64,000 nucleotides of DNA from Streptomyces piniterrae (GTDB lineage Bacteria; Actinomycetota; Actinomycetes; Streptomycetales; Streptomycetaceae), in contig NZ_SUMB01000001.1 in assembly GCF_005048155.1 (NCBI RefSeq), positions 124,001 to 188,000 on the forward strand, in the 5' to 3' direction. The notes below the pieces were generated by a model, which saw nothing but the letters and a program-made list of their open reading frames with translations, was not told the DNA's origin and made no database searches. A program made the position numbers and the translations under genes. Below are positions 41,286-50,917 of this stretch, in pieces. Numbering within the stretch: position 1 is the stretch's first letter; each line of letters starts with the position of its first letter.

Positions 41286-42500
41286 TCACGCCGAGTTGCC
41301 CGGCAACGTCCCCTCCGGCACCACCCGCAGCGCCTGCAGCGCCGCTCTGAAGTCCGCGACGGCGCACGGGTCCTGGAGCGACCGGCCGGTCAGCTCCTCC
41401 ACCCGGCGCAGGCGATAGCGCACCGTATTGGCATGGCAGTACAGCAGACGGCCGGCCTCGGCAGCGGATCCGGCCGCGGCGAACCATTGCTCAAGCGTCT
41501 CCACGAGCCGCTCGCGCTCCTCGTCCGGCAGGTCCAGGATCCTGCTCAGGACGGTCCGGGCCACGCGGGCCGCCTCCACCGGGGCAGCGGCGACGAGCAT
41601 CGCCACCGGATTGTCGTCGAAGCGGGCGACACCGGGCCGACCCGCCGGCAGACCGGCCAGCGCCAGCCGCGCGTAGTGCAGGGCCTGGGGAGTGTCGCGC
41701 AGCGAGTCGTACGGCGGGCTGACGCCGACGCGCGCCGCGGACTTCTCCAGGGCCCGCAGGGCCGCCGCCTCCGTACTCACCGGCGGCACGGACAGCACCC
41801 CGATCTGCTGGTCGGGCAACAGGCGCCAGGCGGAGGGAAGGTGCTCGGTACGGAGCGTCGCCTCGATGCCGGGGAGCGCCTCGCGTCCCGGTGCGGGGAC
41901 GGCCGCCGCCACCACGATGAACGGCCCGGCGGCCGGCAGGCCCAGGATCCGGGCCGTTTCCCACAGCGTGGTCTGATCGGCGATGACCCCCGTGAACAGC
42001 GCCTCCACCAGGACGGACCGCTCGTGCTCGCGCTGGAGCAGCAACTCGGCCGCGGTCTCACGGTAGGACGCGGTCATCGCGTCGGAGTAGGCGCCGACCT
42101 GCCGCCACATCTCGGACGACAGCGCCACCAGCGTGCGGCTGGAGACGTCGTGGGCGTCCCGCGCTTCGGCGATCAGCTCCGCCCAGACGAATTCGAAGCC
42201 GATACGGAAAGCGCGCAGGGTGTCGGAGAGCGGGACGTCCTGGAGCGCCCGCACCCTGCCGGTCTCGCGGGCGGTGGCCCGATTGACGGGGGAGCCCCGC
42301 CCGGCCAGATGCAGCAGGGGCACTTCCACATTGCTCTCGCAGGACTCCCGCAGTGAGTCCGGGGGGACGAGTGCCTCATCGCGGTAGGCGTCCACCTCGT
42401 CCCGGATCCGCCGGGCCAGTCGCTCGGCGAGTTCGGGCACGCGCCCGAGCAGAGCGGTGGCCACGGGGATGATCTCCTCGCGGGGCGCCGGACAGTCCAT
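41286..42500 (-). CDS. PucR/CdaR-type regulator
   Basis: This 404-residue protein has an N-terminal helical domain with VVPLLHL-like and GFEFVWAELIAEA segments, a central GGDEF-like region, and a C-terminal PucR HTH (LVETLEQWFAAAGSAAEAGRLLYCHANTVRYRLRRVEELTGR). The HANTVRYRL core is diagnostic. Relatives regulate purine, sugar-acid or fatty-acid genes. ATG 42500 follows TACGCT by six bases, suggesting leaderless mRNA. It is divergent from an acyl-CoA ligase gene across 152 bp with striking repeats, so that gene is its likely target. Confidence 0.87.
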   Translation of the reverse strand: MDCPAPREEIIPVATALLGRVPELAERLARRIRDEVDAYRDEALVPPDSLRESCESNVEVPLLHLAGRGSPVNRATARETGRVRALQDVPLSDTLRAFRIGFEFVWAELIAEARDAHDVSSRTLVALSSEMWRQVGAYSDAMTASYRETAAELLLQREHERSVLVEALFTGVIADQTTLWETARILGLPAAGPFIVVAAAVPAPGREALPGIEATLRTEHLPSAWRLLPDQQIGVLSVPPVSTEAAALRALEKSAARVGVSPPYDSLRDTPQALHYARLALAGLPAGRPGVARFDDNPVAMLVAAAPVEAARVARTVLSRILDLPDEERERLVETLEQWFAAAGSAAEAGRLLYCHANTVRYRLRRVEELTGRSLQDPCAVADFRAALQALRVVPEGTLPGNSA

Positions 42501-42506
42501 TGGCGC

Positions 42507-42512
42507 AGCGTA
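42507..42512 (-). promoter_or_regulatory. -10 box of the pucR-type gene, leaderless
   Basis: TACGCT on the minus strand lies six bases before ATG 42500, and no ribosome site is seen between them. Confidence 0.5.
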
Positions 42513-42564
42513 CCTGCCGCCTGTTTGTGCGTGGGAACAACGAGGGGCGGCGGATCGAGGGGGC

Positions 42565-42578
42565 CGGACCATGGTCCG
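42565..42578. promoter_or_regulatory. 14-bp perfect palindrome between pucR and ligase genes
   Basis: CGGACCATGGTCCG is a perfect 14-bp palindrome near the centre of the divergent gap. It is a good candidate binding site for a dimeric regulator. Confidence 0.5.
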
Positions 42579-42607
42579 CGCCGCCCGCCGAGAGGACGAT
42601 GTCCGCA

Positions 42608-42631
42608 TTGTCGGCAACCTTGTCGGCAACC
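42608..42631. promoter_or_regulatory. Tandem 12-bp operator candidate before the ligase gene
   Basis: TTGTCGGCAACC occurs twice back to back (42608-42619 and 42620-42631). Each copy contains the short palindrome TTG-TCGG-CAA. The pair ends 21 bp before the ligase start codon, so binding there would block transcription or translation. Confidence 0.55.
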
Positions 42632-42652
42632 GCTGATTTCCGGGAGACGTGC

Positions 42653-44137
42653 ATGCCCAATCTGGCGACGAGGCTGGTCAAGTCGGCACGTAGGTTCCCC
42701 GACCGGCCCGCCGTCCGTCTCGGCACGCAGACTGTGACATACGCGGCGCTCGACGCGCTGTCGGCCCACGTCGCGGCCGATCTGCGGGCCCGGGGCGTGA
42801 CACCGGGCGACCGGGTCGCCGTGATGCTGCCGAACGTGCCGGAGTTCGTGGCGCTCTACTTCGGCGTCCTCAGGGCGGGCGGCATCGTCGTGCCGCTCGA
42901 CCCGCTGCTGACGGAACGCGAGACGGAGTACCACCTGAGGGACTCGGGCGCTTCCGTTCTGTACGCCTGGCGCGACGGTCCCGGCGGGAGCGCTCAGGGG
43001 GCCGCGGCGGCCGACACCGACCTGCTCCCCGTCGGGGCCGGCGAGTTCGCCGCTCGGAGGCCTGCGCCGGATCGCGAAGTGGCCGCCGTACGCGACGCGG
43101 ACCTCGCGGTGCTCCTCTACACCTCCGGCACGACCGGCCGGCCCAAGGGCGCGGCGCTCACCCACGGCGGTATCGCGCACAACACCAAGGTGAACGCCAC
43201 GACGTTGCAGCACCTCGGACCCGCGGACGTGGTGCTGGGCTGTCTGCCGCTGTTCCACTCCTTCGGGCAGGTCTGCGCGATGAACTCCGTGATCCACAGA
43301 GGCGCTTCGCTCACGCTCGTACCGCGCTTCGAACCCGGGGCGGTCCTCGGGGCCATCGCGCGGGACCGGGTGACGGTCTTCGACGGCGTACCGGCCATGT
43401 TCTCCGCGCTGCTGCATCATCCGGCGGTGCACGAAGCGGACGTCTCCTCGCTGCGGTTATGCGTCTCCGGCGGGTCCTCGCTGCCCGTGGAGGTCCTGTA
43501 CGAGTTCGAGCTGGTCTTCGGCTGTGCCGTCCTGGAGGGCTTCGGCATGTCCGAGACCGCTTCGATCGTCTCCTTCAACCACCCGGACCGCCCGCGCAAA
43601 CCCGGCTCTATCGGCACCCCGGTGCGCGAGGTGCGGATGCGGCTGCTGGACGAGCACGGGGCGGACGTCCGGCCGGGCCGGATCGGCGAACTCGCCGTCC
43701 GTGGACCGAACGTGATGCAGGAATACTGGCGACGGCCCGCGGAGACACGCGCCGCCATCCCGGACGGCTGGCTGCGCACCGGTGACCTGGCCCGGCAGGA
43801 CGCGGACGGCTATTACTTCATCGTCGACCGCAAACAGGACATGATCATCCGCGGTGGCTGCCAGGTCTCGCCGCGCGAGATCGAGGAAGTCCTGTACGGC
43901 CACCCCGCGGTGGCGCAGGCCGCGGTGGTCGGCGTACCCGACGACCGCTTCGGCGAGGAGGTCGCGGCCGCGGTCGTCACCAGGCCCGGGGCACGGACCG
44001 ACGCCGAGGAACTGCGGGAGTACGTCAGGGAACGCGTCGAGGCGTCCACCTACCCGCGCCATGTCTGGCTGGTCGACGCGCTGCCCACCGGCCCCACCGG
44101 CAAGATCCTCAAGTGCCGGATCGAGCGGCCTCAGTAA
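42653..44137 (+). CDS. AMP-dependent acyl-CoA synthetase/ligase
   Basis: This 494-residue adenylate-forming enzyme activates a carboxylic acid, probably a fatty acid, to its CoA thioester. Motifs in order: LLYTSGTTGRPKGAALTH (P-loop-like A3), the FGMSETASIV motif, GWLRTGDLARQD, DRKQDMIIRGG and the catalytic Lys in PTGPTGKILK near the C-terminus. Length fits FadD-like short forms. GGGAG lies six bases before ATG 42653. Control by the divergent PucR-type protein is likely from the repeats in the gap. Confidence 0.92.
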   Translation: MPNLATRLVKSARRFPDRPAVRLGTQTVTYAALDALSAHVAADLRARGVTPGDRVAVMLPNVPEFVALYFGVLRAGGIVVPLDPLLTERETEYHLRDSGASVLYAWRDGPGGSAQGAAAADTDLLPVGAGEFAARRPAPDREVAAVRDADLAVLLYTSGTTGRPKGAALTHGGIAHNTKVNATTLQHLGPADVVLGCLPLFHSFGQVCAMNSVIHRGASLTLVPRFEPGAVLGAIARDRVTVFDGVPAMFSALLHHPAVHEADVSSLRLCVSGGSSLPVEVLYEFELVFGCAVLEGFGMSETASIVSFNHPDRPRKPGSIGTPVREVRMRLLDEHGADVRPGRIGELAVRGPNVMQEYWRRPAETRAAIPDGWLRTGDLARQDADGYYFIVDRKQDMIIRGGCQVSPREIEEVLYGHPAVAQAAVVGVPDDRFGEEVAAAVVTRPGARTDAEELREYVRERVEASTYPRHVWLVDALPTGPTGKILKCRIERPQ

Positions 44138-44276
44138 CGCCGTTACACCGCCGGGGGCACGGGCACGGGCCGATCAGCGACAGCGACCGCCCATCGGCCC
44201 CCAGCGCGAGCATCAGCAGCCGTCAGCCGTCAGCCGTCGTCACCCGTACGTCACCCGTGACCCCCGCTCGGCGCCA

Positions 44277-45980
44277 TCAGCCCTGCCGCGCCCCGAGTGA
44301 CCAGTTCTCGCCGTCCGATGCCAGTGCGTGGACCAACTCGACCCGGGAGCGGATGCCGAGCGCCGCGAAGACGTTCCGCAGATGGTGGTCGACCGTCCGG
44401 TGACTGATCGTCAGCATGGTGGCGACTTCACGGTTGGTGTGTCCTTCGGCGACATGGCGCGCCACCCGGAGTTGCTGCGGCGTGAGGCCGGTCAGCGGCC
44501 GGGGGCGGGCGCCGGGCTGGGCCTGGCCGGCCGCTCGCAGTTCGTCCCCGGCTCGCTCCGCCCACACCTCGGCGCCGCAGGACTCGAAGAGAAGCCGGGC
44601 GCCGCGCAGATGATCGCGGGCTTCGTTCGGTCTGCGGTGGCGCCGTAGATACATGCCGTACGACAGCTTGGTACGCGCCAGTGCGAAGCCCGATCCCGTC
44701 CTCTCCATGACGGCGAGCGCCTGGTCGAAGTGCGGATCCGCGGTTCCCCGGGTGGCGAGCAGCGCCCGGCAGTGCAGGGCCGTGGCCCTGGCCTGGTGAT
44801 CGCCACTGGTCTGCGCCCACCCCTCCAGTGTGCGCAACGCCGCGCGCGCTTGATGAAGAGCCCGGTGAAGTCGCTCTCGCTCCGGGGCGGGGATATCCGC
44901 GTACGCCAGGGCGACGGCCTCCACGAACCAGGGGATCACGCGCAGCCGCCATGCGAAGTGCCGTGGTCCCGCGCTGCCCAGAACGAGCGGGCGGAGCCGC
45001 TCGACGGCCTCCCGTGGCGCATGGTGCGCGAGATCGAGCAGGCCGAGACTCCACGTGGCCAGCAGGGCCGGAACCATCAGGCCATGGGCCCGCCCCGTCG
45101 TCAGCGCCGCCTGCGCGCGGGAGCGGCAGGCGGCCGTGTCGCCGCGTATCGCCGCCGTCATCGCGAGGACGCTCTGGTGCAGCGCCGCGGAGTTGTGCTG
45201 ACCGCGGGCCACGGCCAGGTGCAGGCCGCGCCGTGCGTGGGCGGCGGCACGCGGGTGGTCGTCGGCGGCGACTTCGACCAGCGCGAGGTGACCGAGGACT
45301 TCTGGGAGCGACGGACCTGAGGGCGACGGATCCGGGGGCGGCGTGGGCTGCGGCTCGGTTGAGATCCGTGACGTACGGTGCGCCTCGACGCGGGCCAGGG
45401 CACATGCCGACAGGTCCCGCGCATCCGCCGGCTCGCCGAGCGCCAAGGCGGCGCGCGACGCATGGACCAGCGCGTCCGGACCGTCGTCCCCCGGTGCGGG
45501 CCGCGCCGCCGCACGAAGCAGGGCGACGGACCGTGCCCCATCGCCGTGCAGCGCCGCCGCGACGCCGCGGTGATAGTCCCGAACGGTCCCCGGCACGCCG
45601 GTGCAGGTGCCGAGGCGCTGCGCGGTCGCGAGGTAGCCGGTGCGGTCGCCGGCGCTCCAGCTGGCTTCGGCGGCCCTGATGAGCGCGGTCGCCTCCTCGT
45701 CCGCCCGGCCGGCGCCGTGCAGCAGCGTGGCGGCGAGCAAGAGGGCTTCGCGTGCGTCGAGCGCAGAACCCTCCCGAAGGGCGCGCACTCCACGAGTCAA
45801 CTCCGCCTGCCCTGCGGCAAGTTGAGCGCTCCCTGAAGCCGGCCCGGCTTGGTCGTGAGTCGACTCCCCGCGTCCTGGGCGATCGGCGTCCCGGGTGAGC
45901 GCACGGGCCCACCGGCGATGCAGCCGCCGCCAGTGCGCGGACTTGCCCGTGCGTGGTGGTACGGCTCGGTGGGCGCGCAC
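44277..45980 (-). CDS. LuxR-family regulator with TPR-like region
   Basis: The 567-residue protein is mostly helical, Ala/Arg-rich and TPR-like, and ends with a LuxR HTH: LTPQQLRVARHVAEGHTNREVATMLTISHRTVDHHLRNVFAALGI. It lacks the N-terminal P-loop NTPase of full LAL regulators, so it is a truncated or NTPase-free form. GTG 45980 is chosen because AGGAGGAG lies five bases upstream; the longer frame to 46247 has no ribosome site. It is divergent from a secreted lipase gene and a TetR-type palindrome lies between them. Confidence 0.8.
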   Translation of the reverse strand: MRAHRAVPPRTGKSAHWRRLHRRWARALTRDADRPGRGESTHDQAGPASGSAQLAAGQAELTRGVRALREGSALDAREALLLAATLLHGAGRADEEATALIRAAEASWSAGDRTGYLATAQRLGTCTGVPGTVRDYHRGVAAALHGDGARSVALLRAAARPAPGDDGPDALVHASRAALALGEPADARDLSACALARVEAHRTSRISTEPQPTPPPDPSPSGPSLPEVLGHLALVEVAADDHPRAAAHARRGLHLAVARGQHNSAALHQSVLAMTAAIRGDTAACRSRAQAALTTGRAHGLMVPALLATWSLGLLDLAHHAPREAVERLRPLVLGSAGPRHFAWRLRVIPWFVEAVALAYADIPAPERERLHRALHQARAALRTLEGWAQTSGDHQARATALHCRALLATRGTADPHFDQALAVMERTGSGFALARTKLSYGMYLRRHRRPNEARDHLRGARLLFESCGAEVWAERAGDELRAAGQAQPGARPRPLTGLTPQQLRVARHVAEGHTNREVATMLTISHRTVDHHLRNVFAALGIRSRVELVHALASDGENWSLGARQG

Positions 45981-46044
45981 GTTGCTCCTCCTGGTTCGGA
46001 CGCCGGCTGGGCTCGGGATGGGCAGCACCGGGATTGCCAGCAAG

Positions 46045-46058
46045 TTACTCGCAAGTAA
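46045..46058. promoter_or_regulatory. TTACT-AGTAA palindrome between LuxR and lipase genes
   Basis: TTACTCGCAAGTAA is a near-perfect 14-bp palindrome (one mismatched central pair), 65 bp before the LuxR start and 267 bp before the lipase. It resembles TetR-family operators. The remainder of the 344-bp gap (45981-46324) shows no gene; ACTTGC is repeated beside the palindrome. Confidence 0.5.
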
Positions 46059-46324
46059 AAGCCTTGGGGAGCCTTGGGCGTCCGCCACGCGAATTGCTGT
46101 GCCGCGGAACAACGGTTGACCGGAAGAGTTGTGCCCGGGACCAAGTGCCGGACGGTATACGGCCGAGGAAGCGCAGCTCACACGGGGGTTGGACGCAATG
46201 CCGCAGGCCCCCGCCATCCGCACCGGCGCCCACCCCGCCCACGTCACACCGGTGATTTCACCGATTCGCAGCGACTCCGCACCGCCGCATGCTCCCCGGA
46301 CTCCCTATCCCCTCGGAGGGCCGC

Positions 46325-47002
46325 ATGCGAAGGATCATCACTGCTCTGGCCGTCTCAGCAGCCACCGCGATGGCGCTGGGCACGATCGGCACCGCCGAAG
46401 CCACCTCCACCCACACCCCGGTGGTGTTCGTGCACGGCTACCTCAGTCACGGCGTCTCCTGGGCGCCGGCGCGCGACGTGTTCAAGGACGCGGGCTACAA
46501 CGACAACGAACTCTTCACGTACTCCTACGACTTCAACGCGTCGAACAAGGCGAGCGCGCAGGGCCTCGCCGACTTCGTGGCGAAGGTGAAGGCCGAAACC
46601 GGTTCGGACCAGGTCGACATCGTGAACCACTCCATGGGCGGCATGGTGTCGCTGTGGTACGTCAAGGAGCTCGGCGGGGCGTCGAGCGTCAAGCACATCG
46701 CCTCGTTGGCGGGCGCCCATCACGGCACGTACACGGCCGGGCTCTGTACCGCGACCTCCGCCGCATGTACGGAGATGACGCCGGGGTCCGACTTCCTCAA
46801 GACGCTCGCGGACGGCGACGAGACGCCCGGAGACGTGACGTACCGCACCTGGTACTCGCCCTGTGACGGAGTGATCAACCCTTACGCGAGCACCGTGCTC
46901 GACGGCGCCACCAATACCTTCGTGCCCTGCGAGACCCATCTCGGCTTCCAGACCGACACCGGCCTGCTCGCCAAGGTCGCGGCGTTCATCAAGGCGGCCT
47001 GA
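46325..47002 (+). CDS. Secreted triacylglycerol lipase/esterase
   Basis: This 225-residue enzyme has a Sec signal (about 26 residues ending TAEA), then VVFVHGYL with the oxyanion HG, nucleophile Ser103 in NHSMGG, and candidate Asp181 and His205. It matches the small extracellular alpha/beta-hydrolase lipases of Streptomyces. Paired cysteines in the C-terminal half probably form disulfides. GGAGGG precedes ATG 46325. The divergent LuxR-type regulator and the TTACT palindrome may control it. Confidence 0.9.
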   Translation: MRRIITALAVSAATAMALGTIGTAEATSTHTPVVFVHGYLSHGVSWAPARDVFKDAGYNDNELFTYSYDFNASNKASAQGLADFVAKVKAETGSDQVDIVNHSMGGMVSLWYVKELGGASSVKHIASLAGAHHGTYTAGLCTATSAACTEMTPGSDFLKTLADGDETPGDVTYRTWYSPCDGVINPYASTVLDGATNTFVPCETHLGFQTDTGLLAKVAAFIKAA

Positions 47003-47016
47003 GGCAGGTGAGAACT

Positions 47017-47059
47017 CCAGGGCCGCTCCGCCAAGGATGACTCCGCGGACCGGCCCTGG
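47017..47059. terminator. Hairpin between convergent lipase and iorA-type genes
   Basis: CCAGGGCCG (47017-47025) pairs with CGGCCCTGG (47051-47059) across a 25-base loop. Located in the 78-bp gap between two stops, it could end both transcripts. Confidence 0.5.
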
Positions 47060-47080
47060 TCCCACAGTTGCACCAGGGGC

Positions 47081-47563
47081 TCACATCCCCTTGGCGCCGG
47101 CCTTGATGGCCTCCCGGATCCGCGTATAGGTGCCGCAGCGGCAGATGTTGCGGATCTCGTCGAGGTCGGCATCGCCGATCTCCCGCCCCGCGGCCGCGGC
47201 CTGCCGGACCTTGGCGACGGCGGCCATGATCTGGCCCGGCTGGCAGTAGCCGCACTGGGCGACATCCAGTTCCAGCCACGCCTCCTGCATCGGGTGCAGG
47301 TCCTTGCCGACGGTCGCGGGCAGCCCCTCGATCGTGGTGATCTCGTCGCCCGGCTCGATCTTCGAGACCGGCACCGAGCACGGGTTGAACGCCTTGCCGT
47401 TGATATGGGACGTACACGCCTGGCATACGCCGAGCCCGCAGCCGTACTTCGGCCCGGTCACTCCGAGCAGGTCGCGCAGCACCCACAACAGCCGTACGTC
47501 GTCCTCGGCCTCGACCGTGATCTGCTCGCCGTTGAGCTTGAAGGTGTGGCTGGTTTTGGACAC
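47081..47563 (-). CDS. iorA: 2Fe-2S subunit of a molybdenum hydroxylase (IorA-like)
   Basis: The 160-residue protein binds two 2Fe-2S clusters: Cys42, 47, 50 and 62 (GCGLGVCQAC) in the plant-type ferredoxin domain and Cys104, 107, 141 and 143 (CGYC, CRC) in the helical domain. It passes electrons from the molybdopterin subunit encoded next to it. GTG 47563 is preceded by GAGGAG at five bases. The upstream gene ends 37 bp before it, so the two form an operon. Naming follows isoquinoline 1-oxidoreductase; the true substrate is unknown. Confidence 0.88.
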   Translation of the reverse strand: MSKTSHTFKLNGEQITVEAEDDVRLLWVLRDLLGVTGPKYGCGLGVCQACTSHINGKAFNPCSVPVSKIEPGDEITTIEGLPATVGKDLHPMQEAWLELDVAQCGYCQPGQIMAAVAKVRQAAAAGREIGDADLDEIRNICRCGTYTRIREAIKAGAKGM

Positions 47564-47600
47564 AGAAGCTCCTCAGTAGGCGCGGTTCAGCAGGCCGGGT

Positions 47601-50000
47601 TCAGTAGGCCCGGTCGAGGCCGTCGGTGGGGGACTGCGGTGTGGACGGTTCGAGCGGCAAGGGGTCGAAGCCGAGAGTGCCGTGGTTGATCGGGAAGCTG
47701 GTCGGCAGGGTGCCGGTGGCGCGCGCATAGGCACAGGCGATCGCGGCGAACGCCGGCGCGACCCCGAGCTCACCGGCGCCGGCGGGCTTGTCGTCGGCGC
47801 CCGGCATGACGACGACCCGCAGCTCGGGCGGCGTGTTCCACTGCCGCGTGTAGAAGTAGTGGTCCCAGCTGCCTTCCAGCGGGATGCCGTCCTTGATGTG
47901 CAGGCTGGAGGTGAGGGCCAGCGCCAGGGCGTCGTTCAGTCCGCCCATCATCTGCGCCTCCAGGCCACGGGGATTGATGGCGAACCCCGCGTCCACGACC
48001 ATCAGCGCCTTGGTCACGCGAGGGCCGGTCACCCCGTCCCTGACCTTGCGATCCACCGTCTCGGGACGGCAGTCGATCTCGACGAGCGAGGCGACCGCGC
48101 CCCGGTACTCCGCATGCAGCCCGATGCCCTGCGCGACGCCGGCCGGCAGCGACCTGCCCCACCGGCCTTCCTCGACCGCCGTGTCCAGCACGGCCCGCAG
48201 CCGCTTGTCCTTCAGGAACTCGCGGCGGAACGCCACCGGATCCCGGCCCATCCGCTCCGCGAGCCGGTCGACGATCAGCTCCCGCGCGCACGCCACGTTC
48301 GGCGAGTAGATGTTGCGCATGCTGCCGGTGTTGAACTCCAGCGGCACCTCGTTGAGGAGCTGGGTGGTGACGCCGAAGTTGTAGGGCGAGGACTGGGTCA
48401 GCGCGAAGATGGTCTCGGCGAAGGACAGATTTCCGGCCACCGGCAGTTTCGCCGCCGTCGACGTGATCATCTCGCCGAGGCCATGGCCGAAGTCCGTCTG
48501 CGAACTGGTGTGACGCTGTTCGTAACTGAGGACGTTGCCGAGCGCGTAGGTGGCGCGCACCCGCGAGACGGACATCGGGTGCGTCCGGCCCTGCCGGAAG
48601 TTGTCCGTACGGGACCACGACAACTTCACCGGTTTGCCCATCTTCTGCGAGATCTCGGCGGCTTCGGCGGCCACGTCATGGAAGAGATGCCGCCCGAACG
48701 AACCGCCCCCCTCCACCACATGCACCGTGACGGATCCCTGAGGCAGGCCGAGCCGGTCGGCTATCTCCTTCTGGGCCACGATCGGCACCTTGAGGCTCGC
48801 CCAGATCTCGGCGCGGTCGGAGCGCACATCGGCGATCGCGTTCTCCGGTTCGAGGGGGCTGTTGCTGGCGAACGCGAAGGTGAACTCGGCGTCGATCTTC
48901 TTGCTCAGCAGCGGCGGTACGGCAAGGGGCAGGGCCGCCTTCCTGAGCTTGGCCAGGACGGTGGCGTCCGACTCGGTGTCCACGGTGCCGGGACCCCACC
49001 GCACGTCGAGGGCCCGGAGCGCATCGATGCACTGACCGAACGTCTCGCCACGCACGGCCACCCCGTGCTTGATCGCCGCGACATCGGTGATCCCCGGCAT
49101 CTTCCTGACCGCGTCGGCGTTCCGCACGGCCACGACCGTGCCGTTGATCGTCGGCGGCCGGCGCACCATCGTCGGCTTGGCGTCGGGGACCTGGAGATCC
49201 AGCCCGAACTTCTTGCGCCCGGTCACGCTGTCCAGGGCGTCGACACGGTTCCTGGGAGTGCCCAGAACGGTGAACTCGGACGGGGACTTGAGGACGGCGG
49301 CGGCCGTGACCGTACGGGCGCTGGCCGCGGCCGTCGCGAGCGACCCGTAGGTGGCGCTCTTCACCGGCCCGCCCCCGTCGCCCTGCGCCGACCCGTACGT
49401 GATCACGCCGTCCCTGGTCGTCAGCTCCGACGCCGGCACACCCCACCGCTCGGCGGCCGTCGAGACCAGCCGCTGGCGGGCGACGGCCGCCGCGGTGCGC
49501 ACCGGGAGATAGATGCTGCGCATCGAGTTCGACCCGCCGGTGAGCTGGTTCATCAGCAGGTCCGGGCGCGCGTCGGCCAGGGTGACCCTGACCTTCTCCA
49601 GCGGCAGGTCCATCTCCTCGGCGATCATCATCGCGACGGCCGTGGTCATGCCCTGGCCCACCTCCGCCCGGGGCACCGCGAACGACGCGGTGCCGTCGGA
49701 GTGGACCCGCACCGAGATCAGGCCCGCCGTCGGCGCCGCCGCCAGATTCTGCATATCGCCGAGGTCGAAGAGGTCGCCGGGCTGCGGGGGAGACGGCACC
49801 GCGGCCTCGGCGGACTGCGCACCGGCCGCGTCCAGACCGAGCCGCGCGCCCACGGCCAGCGTCGGGGCGGCGAGCAGATACCCGAGCACACGGCGACGAC
49901 CGGGCCCTTCGGGCGCCCCGGACGCCACCTCCGGACTCTGCGGCGGGTCCTGCGACAGGCTCTGCGACGAATCCTCTGGCGGTCGGCTCTGTTCGGCCAT
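47601..50000 (-). CDS. iorB: Molybdopterin-binding subunit of an aldehyde/isoquinoline oxidoreductase (IorB-like), exported
   Basis: This 799-residue catalytic subunit has an RRRVLGYLLAAPTLAVG segment near residue 35 that reads as a Tat signal, then EVGQGMTTAVAMMIAEE, LEPENAIADV, VVEGGGSFGRHLFHD and GAGELGVAPAFAAI, the molybdopterin-site blocks of xanthine-oxidase-family enzymes of the IorB type. GAGELG holds the catalytic Glu. It forms an operon with the 2Fe-2S subunit; no FAD subunit or maturation gene is adjacent. GGGAGG lies seven bases before ATG 50000. It probably oxidises an aldehyde or N-heterocycle outside the cytoplasm. Confidence 0.88.
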   Translation of the reverse strand: MAEQSRPPEDSSQSLSQDPPQSPEVASGAPEGPGRRRVLGYLLAAPTLAVGARLGLDAAGAQSAEAAVPSPPQPGDLFDLGDMQNLAAAPTAGLISVRVHSDGTASFAVPRAEVGQGMTTAVAMMIAEEMDLPLEKVRVTLADARPDLLMNQLTGGSNSMRSIYLPVRTAAAVARQRLVSTAAERWGVPASELTTRDGVITYGSAQGDGGGPVKSATYGSLATAAASARTVTAAAVLKSPSEFTVLGTPRNRVDALDSVTGRKKFGLDLQVPDAKPTMVRRPPTINGTVVAVRNADAVRKMPGITDVAAIKHGVAVRGETFGQCIDALRALDVRWGPGTVDTESDATVLAKLRKAALPLAVPPLLSKKIDAEFTFAFASNSPLEPENAIADVRSDRAEIWASLKVPIVAQKEIADRLGLPQGSVTVHVVEGGGSFGRHLFHDVAAEAAEISQKMGKPVKLSWSRTDNFRQGRTHPMSVSRVRATYALGNVLSYEQRHTSSQTDFGHGLGEMITSTAAKLPVAGNLSFAETIFALTQSSPYNFGVTTQLLNEVPLEFNTGSMRNIYSPNVACARELIVDRLAERMGRDPVAFRREFLKDKRLRAVLDTAVEEGRWGRSLPAGVAQGIGLHAEYRGAVASLVEIDCRPETVDRKVRDGVTGPRVTKALMVVDAGFAINPRGLEAQMMGGLNDALALALTSSLHIKDGIPLEGSWDHYFYTRQWNTPPELRVVVMPGADDKPAGAGELGVAPAFAAIACAYARATGTLPTSFPINHGTLGFDPLPLEPSTPQSPTDGLDRAY

Positions 50001-50493
50001 GTGTGGTCCTCCCGGGGCGCCTGGACGGTGAGTTGCGGGCCCGCTTACACGCCCTCGGAGCCTGTCATGAGCATGGTGGACTGATCCAGAGTCTGGCGGT
50101 GCTCTGTGGGCCGGATGTGGCCGTGAGCTCGGAGAGGGGGCAGAGGGAGGCCTGCGTTCATCGAGCCGCACCGGTAGGAGCGGAAAGCGCCCCGCGTACC
50201 GACTCCCCATGGGTCGGAGCGCGGGGCGCTTCCCCATTTCCCGGCGCGGACTCCCCCCACGGGATCCGGCCGGGTGCCTGCCGCTCGTGGCAGGGGCAGG
50301 CCTGGCAAGGGGGTCCGGTGGTCTGCCTTTCCCCTTTGCCGGCGGGCCCATTTTGGCGGCGGGCCCATGAATGCATTCAAAGGTGAGAAGCGGTGGCGTG
50401 ACAATGGGTCTTGGGCATTGTTGTGGTGATGACTGTGGGGTGTACCTACGGTAACTGTGGGCCGCGTCACAAATGCCTGCGGACGGAATTAGG

Positions 50494-50521
50494 TTCAATT
50501 GTTAACGTTCAATTCTCAACG
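50494..50521. repeat. Tandem 14-bp AT-rich repeat
   Basis: TTCAATTGTTAACG (50494-50507) is followed at once by TTCAATTCTCAACG (50508-50521), differing at two bases. It lies in an unusually AT-rich patch and may be an operator or an upstream promoter element. Confidence 0.55.
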
Positions 50522-50917
50522 ATGGAGAGGGGGGCGGTTTCGGTCGTGGATACGGGCACGCCAGATCACCGAAACGGTCAACGGGAATGCCCGAGTCGCT
50601 CCCCATGCCCGTTCTGACCTGCGTAAACGAGGGAAGTGGCAATCGCCCAAACGGTCAAGATCTCCGCACTGACGGAAGCCTGGAAAGGTACCCGGCACAG
50701 GTATAAATCTTGGTACATGCGGCCCCGCCAACCCCCATTAGCAGGAGCCACTTTGACTTCCTTGAACAGCACGCCGAACAACTCGGCGAAACGATTCGAT
50801 GATGCCGGGAATGCTCGGTGGCAGGACCGGTCGGATCGGCCGGTACGCCCCGCAGGGCGGCCGCCGACCGTTTCGGAGCCGACCGCCCCCCATTCCCCCG
50901 ATGGACGCGCTCTCCGG

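Noticed and set aside
50516..50731. 71-codon minus-strand frame in the gap before the LAL gene
   Set aside because: No ribosome site, no recognisable pattern and Arg/Pro-rich composition typical of chance frames.
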